A stretch of 44,495 nt of DNA from Muribaculaceae bacterium (GCA_009775265.1 VSPG01000016.1:1-44495); one strand, 5' to 3'. Shown: positions 24,575 to 32,993, numbered from the stretch's first letter. Notes: a model not told the origin generated them from the letters alone. Translations and numbers: made by a program.

Positions 24575-24847
24575 ATGACCAAAGCAGATCTCGTAAACGA
24601 AATCTCCAAGACCACAGGCGTGGAAAAAGCCGCAGTTCTTGAGACTATCGAAAAATTCATGGAAATCGTAAAAGATTCATTGGCTAACGGCGAGAACGTT
24701 TATCTCCGTGGATTCGGCAGCTTCATTGTAAAAACACGCAGCGAAAAAACCGCTCGTAATATCTCCAAGAACACCACCATTGTAATCCCCGAACACAAAA
24801 TACCTGCATTCAAGCCCGCAAAAGTGTTCATGCAGGACGTGAAATAA
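24575..24847 (+). CDS. HU-family DNA-binding protein
   Basis: A 90-residue histone-like protein that bends DNA as a dimer. It begins MTKADLVNEISKTTGVEKAAV and carries ENVYLRGFGSF followed by the arm with NISKNTTIVIPEHKIPAFKPAK, including the intercalating IPAFKPAK region. Length and sequence are typical of HU. It is divergent from lplA (227 nt) and followed 73 nt later by the small ribosomal-type gene. An imperfect -7 box GATATTTG lies at 24479-24486. Confidence 0.96.
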   Translation: MTKADLVNEISKTTGVEKAAVLETIEKFMEIVKDSLANGENVYLRGFGSFIVKTRSEKTARNISKNTTIVIPEHKIPAFKPAKVFMQDVK

Positions 24848-24920
24848 AAACGAAGCACCCTTCTAAGGTTGCACACACATAAACATACAAGATTATTAAC
24901 CCCTTTTAAGCGTAAGCATT

Positions 24921-25010
24921 ATGCCCAGCGGAAAGAAAAGAAAAGGCCATAAAATGGCCACCCACAAGCGTAAAAAACGCCTGAGAAAGAACCGTCACAA
25001 GAAAAAATAA
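24921..25010 (+). CDS. Small AURKAIP1/COX24-type basic protein (bS22-like)
   Basis: A 29-residue peptide, MPSGKKRKGHKM then ATHKRKKRLRKNRHKKK, made almost only of basic residues. It matches the very short Bacteroidetes proteins annotated as AURKAIP1/COX24 domain, related to mitochondrial mS38 and mycobacterial bS22, which bind the small ribosomal subunit. The KxRKxRxRKNRHKK core is the family signature. It lies between HU and the RNase gene, a placement I have seen described for this family. It is easily missed by gene finders because of its length. The link to the ribosome is by family, not shown here. Confidence 0.85.
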   Translation: MPSGKKRKGHKMATHKRKKRLRKNRHKKK

Positions 25011-25031
25011 TTGAACGTGACAGTTCTGAAA

Positions 25032-25117
25032 TCCGACACCGTTCGGACATAAAAGGACAAAACTCATGGCCGCCGTTGCCTGCGAAGGCCGTCGGCGGCT
25101 ATGGGATTCGTCCTTTT
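25032..25117 (+). promoter_or_regulatory. Strongly folded leader upstream of the RNase E/G gene
   Basis: Two hairpins lie before the RNase start codon. A small one pairs TCCGA (25032-25036) with TCGGA (25043-25047). The large one pairs 25051-25075 with 25093-25117: of 25 columns, 21 are Watson-Crick, 2 are G-T and 2 are mismatches. An inner GCC/GGC stem closes a six-base loop at 25081-25086. It ends in CTTTTG. It could terminate transcripts from the small ribosomal-type gene, or act as a leader element for the nuclease. Confidence 0.75.
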
Positions 25118-25150
25118 GTCAGTTAAAAGCTTCCCTATTTTTACCCCCAC

Positions 25151-27346
25151 ATGAAAAGTGAATTAATCGTTGACGTGAAATCTTCAGAGGTGCAAATCGC
25201 GCTCCTTGAGGATTCAAGACTCGTGTCGCTGCAAAAAGAGGCACGAAACATTGCGTATGCCGTCGGCGACATCTACCTGGCTAAGGTCAAAAAGCTGATG
25301 CCCGGATTGAATGCCGCTTTCGTAAACGTGGGTTATGAGAAGGATGCTTTCCTCCATTATCTGGATCTTGGCTCGCATTTTGCGAGTTACGACGAGTTCG
25401 TACAACAGACACTTGACAAGCCTAAGAATCCTCCTGTTTTGAGCAAGCTCAAGCTCAAACCGGAAATAAGCAAAAATGGTTCAATTGCAGATGTGCTTGA
25501 ACAAGGACGACAGTTGTTAGTGCAAATCGTAAAAGAACCTATTTCTTCGAAGGGTCCCCGCCTTACGACAGAATTATCATTTACGGGGAGGTACATGGTG
25601 CTTATTCCTTTCTGCGACAGAATTTCAATTTCGCAGAAAATCACGAGCACAGAGGAAAAGTTGCGCCTGCGCCAACTCGTGGCAAGCATAAAGCCTAAAA
25701 ATTTTGGTGTCATAGTGCGGACTTCTGCCGAGGGCAAGCGCGTGGCTGAACTTAATCATGAGCTAAACACCCTTATGCAATGTTGGAACGATATGCTTGA
25801 AAAAGCTCGTAGAGCAGAAGCTCCTGCATTGATTTTCGAGGAAGAAAGCCGCATAGTCGGCATGCTCCGCGATGTGTTCAGTCCGTCTTTCGAAAGCATT
25901 GTAGTCAACGATGCCGAAGTATATCGTCAAATTGTCAAATATGTAGAGCTAATCGCGCCTGAGCGCTCCGATATTGTAAAGCTTTATCAGAAAGATGAGC
26001 CGCTGTTTGACCATTTCGGAATCACGAGGCAGATCAAATCGTCCTTTGGCAAAACAGTGTCATTCCGCTCCGGAGCCTATATCATTATCGAGCATACGGA
26101 AGCATTGCATGTCATTGACGTGAACTCGGGCAACCGAAGCCGTGCCGCTGCCGACCAGGAGAGCAATGCCCTTGAAGTCAACTTGCGTGCTGCCGATGAA
26201 ATAGCGCGTCAATTGCGTCTGCGTGACATGGGCGGCATCATTGTGGTTGACTTTATCGACATGGCCAAAGCCGAGCATCGTCAAGAACTTTACGACCATA
26301 TGCGCGAAATAATGGCTAACGACCGAGCCCGTCACAACATACTGCCGCTCAGTAAGTTCGGCTTGATGCAGATTACCCGCCAACGTGTCCGCCCCGTGCT
26401 TGACATCCATACGGAAGAGACTTGCCCGTCGTGCTACGGACGTGGAGAAGTGCAGCCATCCCTGCTATTCACCGACACCCTCTATGAAAAGATAGAGAAC
26501 CTCGTACAGAACATGAAGATGAGCAATTTCATAATGTACGTTCATCCTTATGTAGAGGGCTACCTGAAACGCGGATGGGTGATGAGCATCTACTCGAAAT
26601 GGCGCCGCAAACTTGGCAACAACTTCAAAATTGTGGCAGACCAATCGCTTGCATATCTGCAATACCGCGTGGTGGACAGCAAAGGAAAGGAACTTGACCT
26701 CAAGGAGGCAAAAGACATGAATGCCGCAACTCCTGAAAAGCGTGAAGAAAAAGTCCGCAAGCGTGGAACCACAGTAGAAGACAAGAACATTGCCCCCTTG
26801 GCAGCCGACGATTCTAAGGAATCCGAACAGGAAGACAATGGCGCAACAGTAATGTCTAAAAGCAAGAAGCGTAGGGCCCGCCGCAAAAAAGCCGCGGAAA
26901 ATGCAGCAGTTGCAGCTTCGTCGGCAGCCGAGACTCCGGCAAGCGCTATGAGCGTACGAGAGGCTGAATCTGCAAAGATTTCAATTGTAGCGGATGATTC
27001 TGTGGCTATTGAAGCGTTGTCCTCTTTAGACCAGCCTGACGACGTAGCTGTAGATTCGCCTAAAAAGAAGCGTCGCAGCCGCTCTAAAGCGAAGAAAAGC
27101 GAAGGAGAAGATGTTGCCACTACGGATTTGGCTCCGGTTCAGTTGACAGAATCCGAGTCGGAAAACAAAGCTGAAAATGACGAATCACCATCATCTCCCA
27201 AACCGCGTCGTCGCCGCAAAAAAGCGCCAGCGTCAGGAAATCAAGAGACTCCTGCATCCACACCGATAGCCTTGCTTCCGGCGGCACAGACGCCTGCCCC
27301 ACCCAAAAAGGACCCAGACGACAACATCCAAGCAAAGGAGGAATAA
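25151..27346 (+). CDS. rng: Rne/Rng family ribonuclease with long charged C-terminal tail
   Basis: A 731-residue endoribonuclease of the RNase E/G family, which cuts single-stranded RNA in rRNA maturation and mRNA decay. It has an S1 domain (about 35-125), a DNase I-like catalytic part with metal-binding Asp323 (ALHVIDVNSGNRS) and Asp367 (IIVVDFIDMAK), and the zinc-link pair Cys425/Cys428 in CPSCYGRGEVQ. The first 520 residues equal a usual Bacteroidetes RNase G. The remaining 200 are unusual: low-complexity, with basic clusters at about 570-580, 638-649 and 684-691 separated by acidic, Ser/Ala-rich spacers. This resembles in layout, not in sequence, the RNA-binding scaffold of RNase E. Its leader is strongly folded and a perfect terminator follows. 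Confidence 0.93.
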   Translation: MKSELIVDVKSSEVQIALLEDSRLVSLQKEARNIAYAVGDIYLAKVKKLMPGLNAAFVNVGYEKDAFLHYLDLGSHFASYDEFVQQTLDKPKNPPVLSKLKLKPEISKNGSIADVLEQGRQLLVQIVKEPISSKGPRLTTELSFTGRYMVLIPFCDRISISQKITSTEEKLRLRQLVASIKPKNFGVIVRTSAEGKRVAELNHELNTLMQCWNDMLEKARRAEAPALIFEEESRIVGMLRDVFSPSFESIVVNDAEVYRQIVKYVELIAPERSDIVKLYQKDEPLFDHFGITRQIKSSFGKTVSFRSGAYIIIEHTEALHVIDVNSGNRSRAAADQESNALEVNLRAADEIARQLRLRDMGGIIVVDFIDMAKAEHRQELYDHMREIMANDRARHNILPLSKFGLMQITRQRVRPVLDIHTEETCPSCYGRGEVQPSLLFTDTLYEKIENLVQNMKMSNFIMYVHPYVEGYLKRGWVMSIYSKWRRKLGNNFKIVADQSLAYLQYRVVDSKGKELDLKEAKDMNAATPEKREEKVRKRGTTVEDKNIAPLAADDSKESEQEDNGATVMSKSKKRRARRKKAAENAAVAASSAAETPASAMSVREAESAKISIVADDSVAIEALSSLDQPDDVAVDSPKKKRRSRSKAKKSEGEDVATTDLAPVQLTESESENKAENDESPSSPKPRRRRKKAPASGNQETPASTPIALLPAAQTPAPPKKDPDDNIQAKEE

Positions 27347-27360
27347 CATCACACATAACC

Positions 27361-27402
27361 TTACAAATAAAGCAGGCACAACGTGGCCTGCTTTATTTGT
27401 AA
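27361..27402. terminator. Terminator after the RNase gene
   Basis: A perfect 17-bp inverted repeat, TTACAAATAAAGCAGGC (27361-27377) with its complement at 27386-27402 and an 8-nt loop. Its AT-rich outer arms give T-rich sequence on both strands, so it could work in either direction. Confidence 0.85.
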
Positions 27403-27427
27403 TACGCTGTCATATTGAAAAAAATTG

Positions 27428-27435
27428 TAACTTTG
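27428..27435 (+). promoter_or_regulatory. rlmD promoter -7 box
   Basis: TAACTTTG, a full TAnnTTTG match, 28 nt before the rlmD ATG at 27464 and just past the terminator. No TTG at the exact -33 spacing. Confidence 0.55.
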
Positions 27436-27463
27436 CAGCAATATCTTATTATAGAATTATAAA

Positions 27464-28918
27464 ATGTCAAGAAAACGAAAAGCGCTTCCCTTGATAGAGG
27501 GTCTTAGAATAAGTGATGTTGCAGCAGAAGGAAATGCATTGGGACGTACTGCCGAAGACATGGTGGTGTTCGTCCCTTTTTGCGCTCCGGGCGATGTTGT
27601 GGATGTTCAGATAGAAAAGAAGCGCAGTTCCTATGCTATAGGGCGAGTTGTGCGAATGGTACATGCCGGCGATATGCGTGTGGAGCCGCGATGCGAGCAT
27701 TTTACAGTATGTGGAGGTTGCCGTTGGCAACACTTACCATACGAGTATCAGTTGCAATGCAAGCAAAAACAAGTGCAGGATGCCATGGAACGCATAGCAA
27801 AGATTCCGATGCCTGCAATATCACCCATACTTGGTTCTGCCGAAATATGGAAATACCGCAACAAGATGGAGTATACATTCAGCAACCGTTGCTGGCTTAC
27901 CCGTGAGCAATTGGAAAGCGGAGAGGATTTTCCGGACAGGGATGCGGCCGGATTTCATATATCCGGAGCTTTCGACAAGGTTCTTGATATTAACAAATGC
28001 CTTTTACAAGATGATTTAGGCAATAGGGTCAGGCTATTTGTAAAAAACTATGCCAAAAACAACGGAATACCTTTTTATGATTTAAGAGCTCAGCAAGGCT
28101 TACCGCGTACATTAATGATACGCCTTGCTTCGACAGGTGAAAGCATGGTTGTTCTCAGTTTCGGAGCCGACGATAAAAACACTATCAAGACTATGCTCGA
28201 TGCCGTTCGTGCAGAATTTCCGAATATCACGTCTTTAATGTATGTGATAAATACCAAATGCAACGACACTATAGCCGACCTTGACATAAAACTACACTCT
28301 GGACGCGAGTATATCGAGGAGGAAATGGAAGGGCTGCATTTCCGCATCGGGCCGAAGTCATTCTATCAGACCAACTCCCTGCAAGCATACGAGTTGTACA
28401 AAGTAGCCCGAGACTTTGCCGGTCTGACAGGGCAAGAGTTTGTGTACGATTTATACACCGGCACCGGCACTATTGCAAACTTTGTAAGCCGTCATGCCCG
28501 CAAAGTTATAGGCATAGAATATGTGCCGGAAGCCATTGCCGATGCAAAAGTCAACAGTGCCGCAAACGACATCGATAACACTGAATTTTATGCCGGCGAC
28601 ATGAAAGATGTGCTTACGGATGAATTTCTTGAACGCCACGGACGTCCCGACGTTATGATCGTGGACCCGCCGCGCGCCGGAATGCATGCCGATGTTGTGG
28701 CCACAATTTTGCGAGCCGCACCACGACGCATCGTTTATGTCAGCTGCAACCCTGCCACCCAAGCGCGGGATTTGGCCATTCTGCACGAAAAATACGATGT
28801 CACCGCCGTGCAACCAGTGGATATGTTCCCGCACACACAGCATGTGGAAAACGTTGTGCGTTTAGACCTTCGGCCTCAGACAGGAGGCTCAGAGGCCGAG
28901 ACAAGGGCGGAGTTGTAG
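27464..28918 (+). CDS. rlmD: 23S rRNA (uracil-5-)-methyltransferase, RlmD/RumA family
   Basis: A 484-residue SAM-dependent enzyme that makes 5-methyluridine in 23S rRNA (U1939 in E. coli numbering for RlmD). It has an N-terminal TRAM domain (about 5-70), iron-sulfur ligands Cys77, Cys83 and Cys86 in CEHFTVCGGCRWQH, the SAM site VYDLYTGTGTIANFV, VDPPRAGMH, and the catalytic Cys in IVYVSCNPATQARDL. The ending HTQHVENVVRL is typical of the family. RlmD and the related RlmC or TrmA-like enzymes cannot be told apart fully; the Fe-S cluster favours RlmD-type. The last 43 nt overlap the convergent CYTH gene. Confidence 0.9.
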   Translation: MSRKRKALPLIEGLRISDVAAEGNALGRTAEDMVVFVPFCAPGDVVDVQIEKKRSSYAIGRVVRMVHAGDMRVEPRCEHFTVCGGCRWQHLPYEYQLQCKQKQVQDAMERIAKIPMPAISPILGSAEIWKYRNKMEYTFSNRCWLTREQLESGEDFPDRDAAGFHISGAFDKVLDINKCLLQDDLGNRVRLFVKNYAKNNGIPFYDLRAQQGLPRTLMIRLASTGESMVVLSFGADDKNTIKTMLDAVRAEFPNITSLMYVINTKCNDTIADLDIKLHSGREYIEEEMEGLHFRIGPKSFYQTNSLQAYELYKVARDFAGLTGQEFVYDLYTGTGTIANFVSRHARKVIGIEYVPEAIADAKVNSAANDIDNTEFYAGDMKDVLTDEFLERHGRPDVMIVDPPRAGMHADVVATILRAAPRRIVYVSCNPATQARDLAILHEKYDVTAVQPVDMFPHTQHVENVVRLDLRPQTGGSEAETRAEL

Positions 28919-29343
28919 AATCTTGCGTCGTTTGTGACTTCTTGTCCGACGTATGGCGGCAGGTCTATCTCTGCTGACTCATTTTCGAGCTCGATTTCTG
29001 CAATGATGAGTCCGGATAGACGGCCGCCGAATACGTCCACTTCCCAAAATCGGCCGGCAAATGGAACAATATAGCGACATTTTTCAATGCAATTGCTTTT
29101 GCAACAAGTTTGTATCATGTCGTTGGCATCGGACAAGGGCAGGGGATATTCCCACTCATCGCGTGTCGCACCATGGTTTCGGCTCTTAATTGTCAGAAAT
29201 GCATCCTGCCCTGAAATCCTAATGCGCACTGTCGCATCAGGATTTGTGCTGAGATATGCCTGAGATATGTTCAAAGAGTTGACGGCCGAAGCCATAAAAC
29301 TTGTGTCCTTGACAAGAAACTTACGTTCGATTTCTTTACCCAT
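28876..29343 (-). CDS. CYTH domain protein
   Basis: A 155-residue CYTH/triphosphate tunnel protein. The ExExK signature is EIERK (Glu4, Glu6, Lys8) at the very start, followed by alternating charged strands such as TVRIRISGQDAFLTIKSR and a C-terminal IAEIELENE. Members hydrolyse inorganic triphosphate or bind related phosphate-rich ligands with a divalent metal; the substrate here is not determinable. Length is typical of the short bacterial form. The start codon ATG shares the tetranucleotide CATG with the divergent DUF5686 gene, and its 3' end overlaps rlmD by 43 nt, so nearly all flanking signals lie inside other genes. Confidence 0.88.
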   Translation of the reverse strand: MGKEIERKFLVKDTSFMASAVNSLNISQAYLSTNPDATVRIRISGQDAFLTIKSRNHGATRDEWEYPLPLSDANDMIQTCCKSNCIEKCRYIVPFAGRFWEVDVFGGRLSGLIIAEIELENESAEIDLPPYVGQEVTNDARFYNSALVSASEPPV

Positions 29344-31936
29344 GAGATTTGTTTTTTCTGCAAAAATAAGTAAAAAGACGTTACGGAACTATTCCATAGC
29401 CTTAATAATTGCAGCAGGGCTACATGGGACGGCGTCCGCTCAGTCCGCATGGGAGAAGACTTCCGGATATTATCTTGTGCGTGGCATTGTAACCGACAGC
29501 ATAACGGGAGAGGCCCTGCCTTATGCATCTGTCACTCTTGCCGGCACTACAACCGGAGCTGTGGCCGACAGCAAAGGTGTGTTTGAGTTCAGAGTTCCGG
29601 CAGAAGCGACAAAGCTTCAGGCTGCCATGATGGGATATGGAAGCAAATCAGTGCCCATTAAGCAAAGCAGCCACAACATGTATGTGATACGGCTTTCACC
29701 GGCATCTACCAGCCTTGGCGAACTTATTGTAAAACGCAGCAAATATTCTAAAAAAAACAACCCTGCAGTGGATTTTGCACGACGCATCAAACAGATGGCA
29801 GACAGCACGGATCCGCGCCGCAACGATTATTATAACTATCGTCGTTACGAGAGGATTACCATAGCCCTTAACAATTTTGAGCACAACGATAGTGATGCCA
29901 TCATCAAGCGTTTTCCGTTTTTAATTGAGCATGTAGACACATCTGAGGTTTCAGGAAAACCTGTTTTGCCACTTTCTGTTCGTGAAACCATAAGCAGGGT
30001 TGAATACCGTCGTAAACCACATGGCAACAAAACTATTATTGTCGGCAAACGCTCAGAAGGTGTTGACGATTTTATAGACAATGCCTCCATGCAGACATTC
30101 ATGGAAGATGTTCTACGTGAAATAGACCTTTACGGCAATGATATAAATCTGTTGCAGAATCGTTTCGTGAGTCCGTTCAGTAAAATCGGCGCCGACTTTT
30201 ACAGATTCTATCTTACAGATACCGTGGTTGTGGATAATGAACGTTGTGCGGTTTTATCGTTCTATCCACGCAACAAGGCTTCATTCGGATTCTCAGGCCA
30301 TGTGTATGTGCCGGTAGGAGACAGCGCAATGTTTATCAAGAGAGTTGATATGCGCATACCTCGTGACATCAATCTCAATTTTGTCGACAACCTTCTTGTA
30401 TCACAGACTTTCGACAAAGCCATAGACGGCTCAAGGCTGAAAACAAAAGATGATTTGGTTATGGAACTCAGTCTCATTCCGGGCACACCATCTTTCTATG
30501 TCAGACGTTTTACTGCATTTGACAACCATGGATTCACATCATTGGCAAATGATTCTGTTTTCGAAAAACCAGGAAGCATATTAGTTGCTGACGGCGCATC
30601 ATCACACGACAATGAATGGTGGAAGGCCAATCGGCTGAAATCAACTGATAAGAAAGGCGAGGGCAGGGTCGGTCTTCTGATGGAACGTCTGCGAGGAGTG
30701 CCTTTATATTACTGGGGAGAGAAAGTAATAAGCACACTTACTATTGGATATTTAGCAACCGGACGGAATAGCAAGTTCGATGTCGGTCCCCTCAATACTT
30801 TTATAAGTTATAATGGCATAGAAGGTCTGCGCCTCCGCATCGGCGGCATGACGACGGCCAACTTAAATCCCCGTTGGTTCGGACGTGCAATGGTAGCATA
30901 TGGGACAAAAGACCACAAATGGAAATACAAAGGAGAACTGGAGTATTCATTCCATGACAAGAAGACTCATTCGCGCGAGTTTCCAGTACATGCACTCCGT
31001 TTTACATCAGCCTACGACCTTGACTTTGTGGGACAACACTACTATTTCACTAATGTCGACAACGTGTTCCTATCGCTAAAACGGATGAGTGATTATATGG
31101 CCGTTTACCGACGGCTGAACACATTGGACTATATCCTTGAATTACCCAATAACTTCTCTGCATCAGCCTCGATTTCAGCAGTCCGCAGAGAGTCTACTCC
31201 ATGGGTTCCGTTTATTGATGGACGAGGCAACAACTTCAGCCATTATGACGAAACATCTCTACATGTTCAACTACGATATGCCCCGGGCGAAAAATTCTAT
31301 CAGACAAGAACAATGCGCATACCCGTCAATCTTGACGCCCCTGAAATATCGTTACGTCATACCATAGCTTTACGCGGATTCTTAGGTTCTGGATTTACGA
31401 TAAACAAAACAGAAATAAACTTGCGCAAACGTTTTTGGTTTTCGGCATTCGGATACCTGGACACAATGGTAGGCGGGGGACACGTCTGGAGTACCACACC
31501 GTTCGTAGACCTTTTGATACCGAATGCCAACCTGTCATATACCATCCAGCCTGAAAGTTTTGCGTTGATAAATCCGATGGAATTTATCAATGACAGCCAG
31601 CTAAACTGGGATTTGACATATTGGCTTAATGGAGCGTTTTTAAATAATGTGCCATTGCTTAAAAAATTGAAATTGCGAGAGGTGTTGTCGTTCCGTGGAG
31701 TATGGGGGCATCTTAGCGATAAAAATGACCCCACTCTGAATCCTGATCTATTCAGCTACCCTTCAGGAGCTACAACACGGGCCATGAACAACGGACCTTA
31801 TATGGAATTTTCCGCGGGTATAGACAATATATTAAAATGTCTGCGACTGGATTATGTATGGCGTTTAAGCTATCTTGATGTTCCATATGAAATAGACCGA
31901 CATGGCTTGCGTGTTTCTTTCCATATGACATTTTGA
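29342..31936 (+). CDS. DUF5686 outer-membrane protein with carboxypeptidase-like N-terminal domain
   Basis: I chose ATG 29342 (864 residues) because it begins directly at a signal peptide: basic n-region, hydrophobic YSIALIIAAG, then ASAQSA. An earlier in-frame ATG at 29267 would add 25 residues antisense to the CYTH start. Residues about 40-120 form a CarboxypepD_reg-like beta-sandwich (GIVTDSITGEALPYASVTLAG). The rest, with many aromatic strands and the ending GLRVSFHMTF, fits the DUF5686 barrel of Bacteroidetes outer membranes. It may be a surface transporter or scaffold; no substrate can be named. It ends at a strong shared terminator. A weak plus-strand box TACGTTCG at 29322-29329, with TTG at 29301-29303, could drive it. 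Confidence 0.83.
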   Translation: MRFVFSAKISKKTLRNYSIALIIAAGLHGTASAQSAWEKTSGYYLVRGIVTDSITGEALPYASVTLAGTTTGAVADSKGVFEFRVPAEATKLQAAMMGYGSKSVPIKQSSHNMYVIRLSPASTSLGELIVKRSKYSKKNNPAVDFARRIKQMADSTDPRRNDYYNYRRYERITIALNNFEHNDSDAIIKRFPFLIEHVDTSEVSGKPVLPLSVRETISRVEYRRKPHGNKTIIVGKRSEGVDDFIDNASMQTFMEDVLREIDLYGNDINLLQNRFVSPFSKIGADFYRFYLTDTVVVDNERCAVLSFYPRNKASFGFSGHVYVPVGDSAMFIKRVDMRIPRDINLNFVDNLLVSQTFDKAIDGSRLKTKDDLVMELSLIPGTPSFYVRRFTAFDNHGFTSLANDSVFEKPGSILVADGASSHDNEWWKANRLKSTDKKGEGRVGLLMERLRGVPLYYWGEKVISTLTIGYLATGRNSKFDVGPLNTFISYNGIEGLRLRIGGMTTANLNPRWFGRAMVAYGTKDHKWKYKGELEYSFHDKKTHSREFPVHALRFTSAYDLDFVGQHYYFTNVDNVFLSLKRMSDYMAVYRRLNTLDYILELPNNFSASASISAVRRESTPWVPFIDGRGNNFSHYDETSLHVQLRYAPGEKFYQTRTMRIPVNLDAPEISLRHTIALRGFLGSGFTINKTEINLRKRFWFSAFGYLDTMVGGGHVWSTTPFVDLLIPNANLSYTIQPESFALINPMEFINDSQLNWDLTYWLNGAFLNNVPLLKKLKLREVLSFRGVWGHLSDKNDPTLNPDLFSYPSGATTRAMNNGPYMEFSAGIDNILKCLRLDYVWRLSYLDVPYEIDRHGLRVSFHMTF
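29361..29368 (-). promoter_or_regulatory. CYTH gene promoter -7 box inside the DUF5686 reading frame
   Basis: Minus-strand TATTTTTG fits TAnnTTTG. It ends 18 nt from the CYTH start codon and lies in codons 7-9 of the divergent DUF5686 gene. No TTG at the expected -33 spacing. Confidence 0.45.
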
Positions 31937-31979
31937 ACGACAAGCGCCACGGAGTTGTTTCTCCGTGGCGCTTGTCGTT
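31936..31979. terminator. Bidirectional terminator
   Basis: A perfect 19-bp inverted repeat, AACGACAAGCGCCACGGAG (31936-31954) with its complement at 31961-31979 and loop TTGTTT. The left arm includes the last base of the DUF5686 stop codon. It separates two convergent genes and has T runs on the plus strand. Confidence 0.88.
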
Positions 31980-31996
31980 TTACGAAACGAAATGTT

Positions 31997-32368
31997 TCAG
32001 AAAGGAAGATCGTCTGTCGCATTCACAACAGGCGGCACAGGTGCAGCTGTAGCTGCCGCAGGAGCAGAAACTGAAGGAGCCTGCGCAGGTGCGGCTGCCA
32101 TATCGGCGTCTTCTGCACGCCATCCGCGGATGCTTGTAAACCAACGGCCATTATATTCTCGACTTTCAATATCGAAACTTAGGCGCACGCGCTGACCGAC
32201 ATGCAGACGGAACTGATCCACACGGTCGCCGAAGAAGTCAAAATGAACTTTACGAGGATAGGTATCTTCCGTTTCAAGTACATATTCTTTCTTTCGCCAA
32301 GGGTTTCCGGTTTTCGACTGGCCGGATTGTTCGGGCAGATCGAAGATTATTTTTCCAGTTATTTCCAT
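31997..32368 (-). CDS. DUF3127 protein with SSB-like C-terminal tip
   Basis: A 123-residue cytosolic protein. Residues 1-80 match DUF3127: MEITGKIIFDLPEQSGQSKTG, WRKKEYVLET, FDFFGDRVDQF and an RVRLSFDIESREYNGRWFTSIRGWR end, a beta-rich pattern compatible with an OB fold. Residues 85-113 are Ala/Pro-rich and disordered-looking. The last residues are TDDLPF, very close to the acidic PF tip of single-stranded DNA-binding protein, which recruits repair and replication partners. Family membership is recognised; a role in nucleic acid binding is inferred from layout. It has a good TTG-N20-TAnnTTTG promoter and lies downstream of an XRE regulator. Confidence 0.85.
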   Translation of the reverse strand: MEITGKIIFDLPEQSGQSKTGNPWRKKEYVLETEDTYPRKVHFDFFGDRVDQFRLHVGQRVRLSFDIESREYNGRWFTSIRGWRAEDADMAAAPAQAPSVSAPAAATAAPVPPVVNATDDLPF

Positions 32369-32398
32369 TTAATTATGTAGGGTATTTTATTCCTAATG

Positions 32399-32429
32399 CA
32401 AAAGTAATGATAAATAGCGAACCTTACAA
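32399..32429 (-). promoter_or_regulatory. DUF3127 gene promoter
   Basis: Minus strand: TTG at 32429-32427, 20 nt spacer, TACTTTTG at 32406-32399. Both elements fit the Bacteroidetes consensus. The start codon is 31 nt away. Confidence 0.65.
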
Positions 32430-32459
32430 GCGGGCTGAAATAAATTTTCAAAGAGCACG

Positions 32460-32993
32460 CTATTGCTCCGCCGGTCTGAATGTCTCAAAGCGGCCGTCTG
32501 TATAAAGAACCATAATCTGCTGCACTCGCGCCGTATCGGTAATTTTTGCGCCCATGCCGCCCAAAGACTTTACGGTGTCTTCAACAGCCGGACGTTCCTG
32601 CGATACAGGATGGGGTACAGGTTTATACACATTGTGTTGGCTCTGACGGCCTGTATTTCTATCATAATCCGGTGCTTGAGCAATAAAAACAGCCTCATAA
32701 TTAGGCTCGTGCATCTCGTCTGGAGTGAAATTAAAGTTTTTCTGAGGCTCTGAGGTTTTCATATTCGGCTCGCATTCCATATCTCCTTCGCCAAACATAA
32801 GCCACATCACGTTCAGCGATGGAAAAGCTTCGTGAATCTTTCCGATAAGCTCATTGCTTATTTTTTTATTGCGTCCATTTAAAAGTTGAGATAGAGTAGG
32901 CCGGGGTATGTCTGCATTATCGGCAAACTGCGAGCTGGCTATATTTTTGTAGGCCATAAATTGTCTTAAGCGGGTCGCTATATCCATTTCCAT
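32460..32993 (-). CDS. XRE-family helix-turn-helix regulator
   Basis: A start at 32993 gives 177 residues (a second ATG at 32987 is possible; the upstream open extension lacks support and overlaps the promoter). Residues about 5-62 form an XRE HTH: TRLRQFMAYKNIASSQFADNADIPRPTLSQLLNGRNKKIS, followed by FPSLNVMWLMFGEGDM, the usual ending of Bacteroidales members. The remaining 110 residues are low-complexity, polar, and carry no S24 peptidase serine/lysine pair that I can see, so it is not an obvious self-cleaving repressor. A short strand near the end (QIMVLYTDGRFETFRP) may mediate dimerisation. Targets are unknown. Confidence 0.82.
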   Translation of the reverse strand: MEMDIATRLRQFMAYKNIASSQFADNADIPRPTLSQLLNGRNKKISNELIGKIHEAFPSLNVMWLMFGEGDMECEPNMKTSEPQKNFNFTPDEMHEPNYEAVFIAQAPDYDRNTGRQSQHNVYKPVPHPVSQERPAVEDTVKSLGGMGAKITDTARVQQIMVLYTDGRFETFRPAEQ

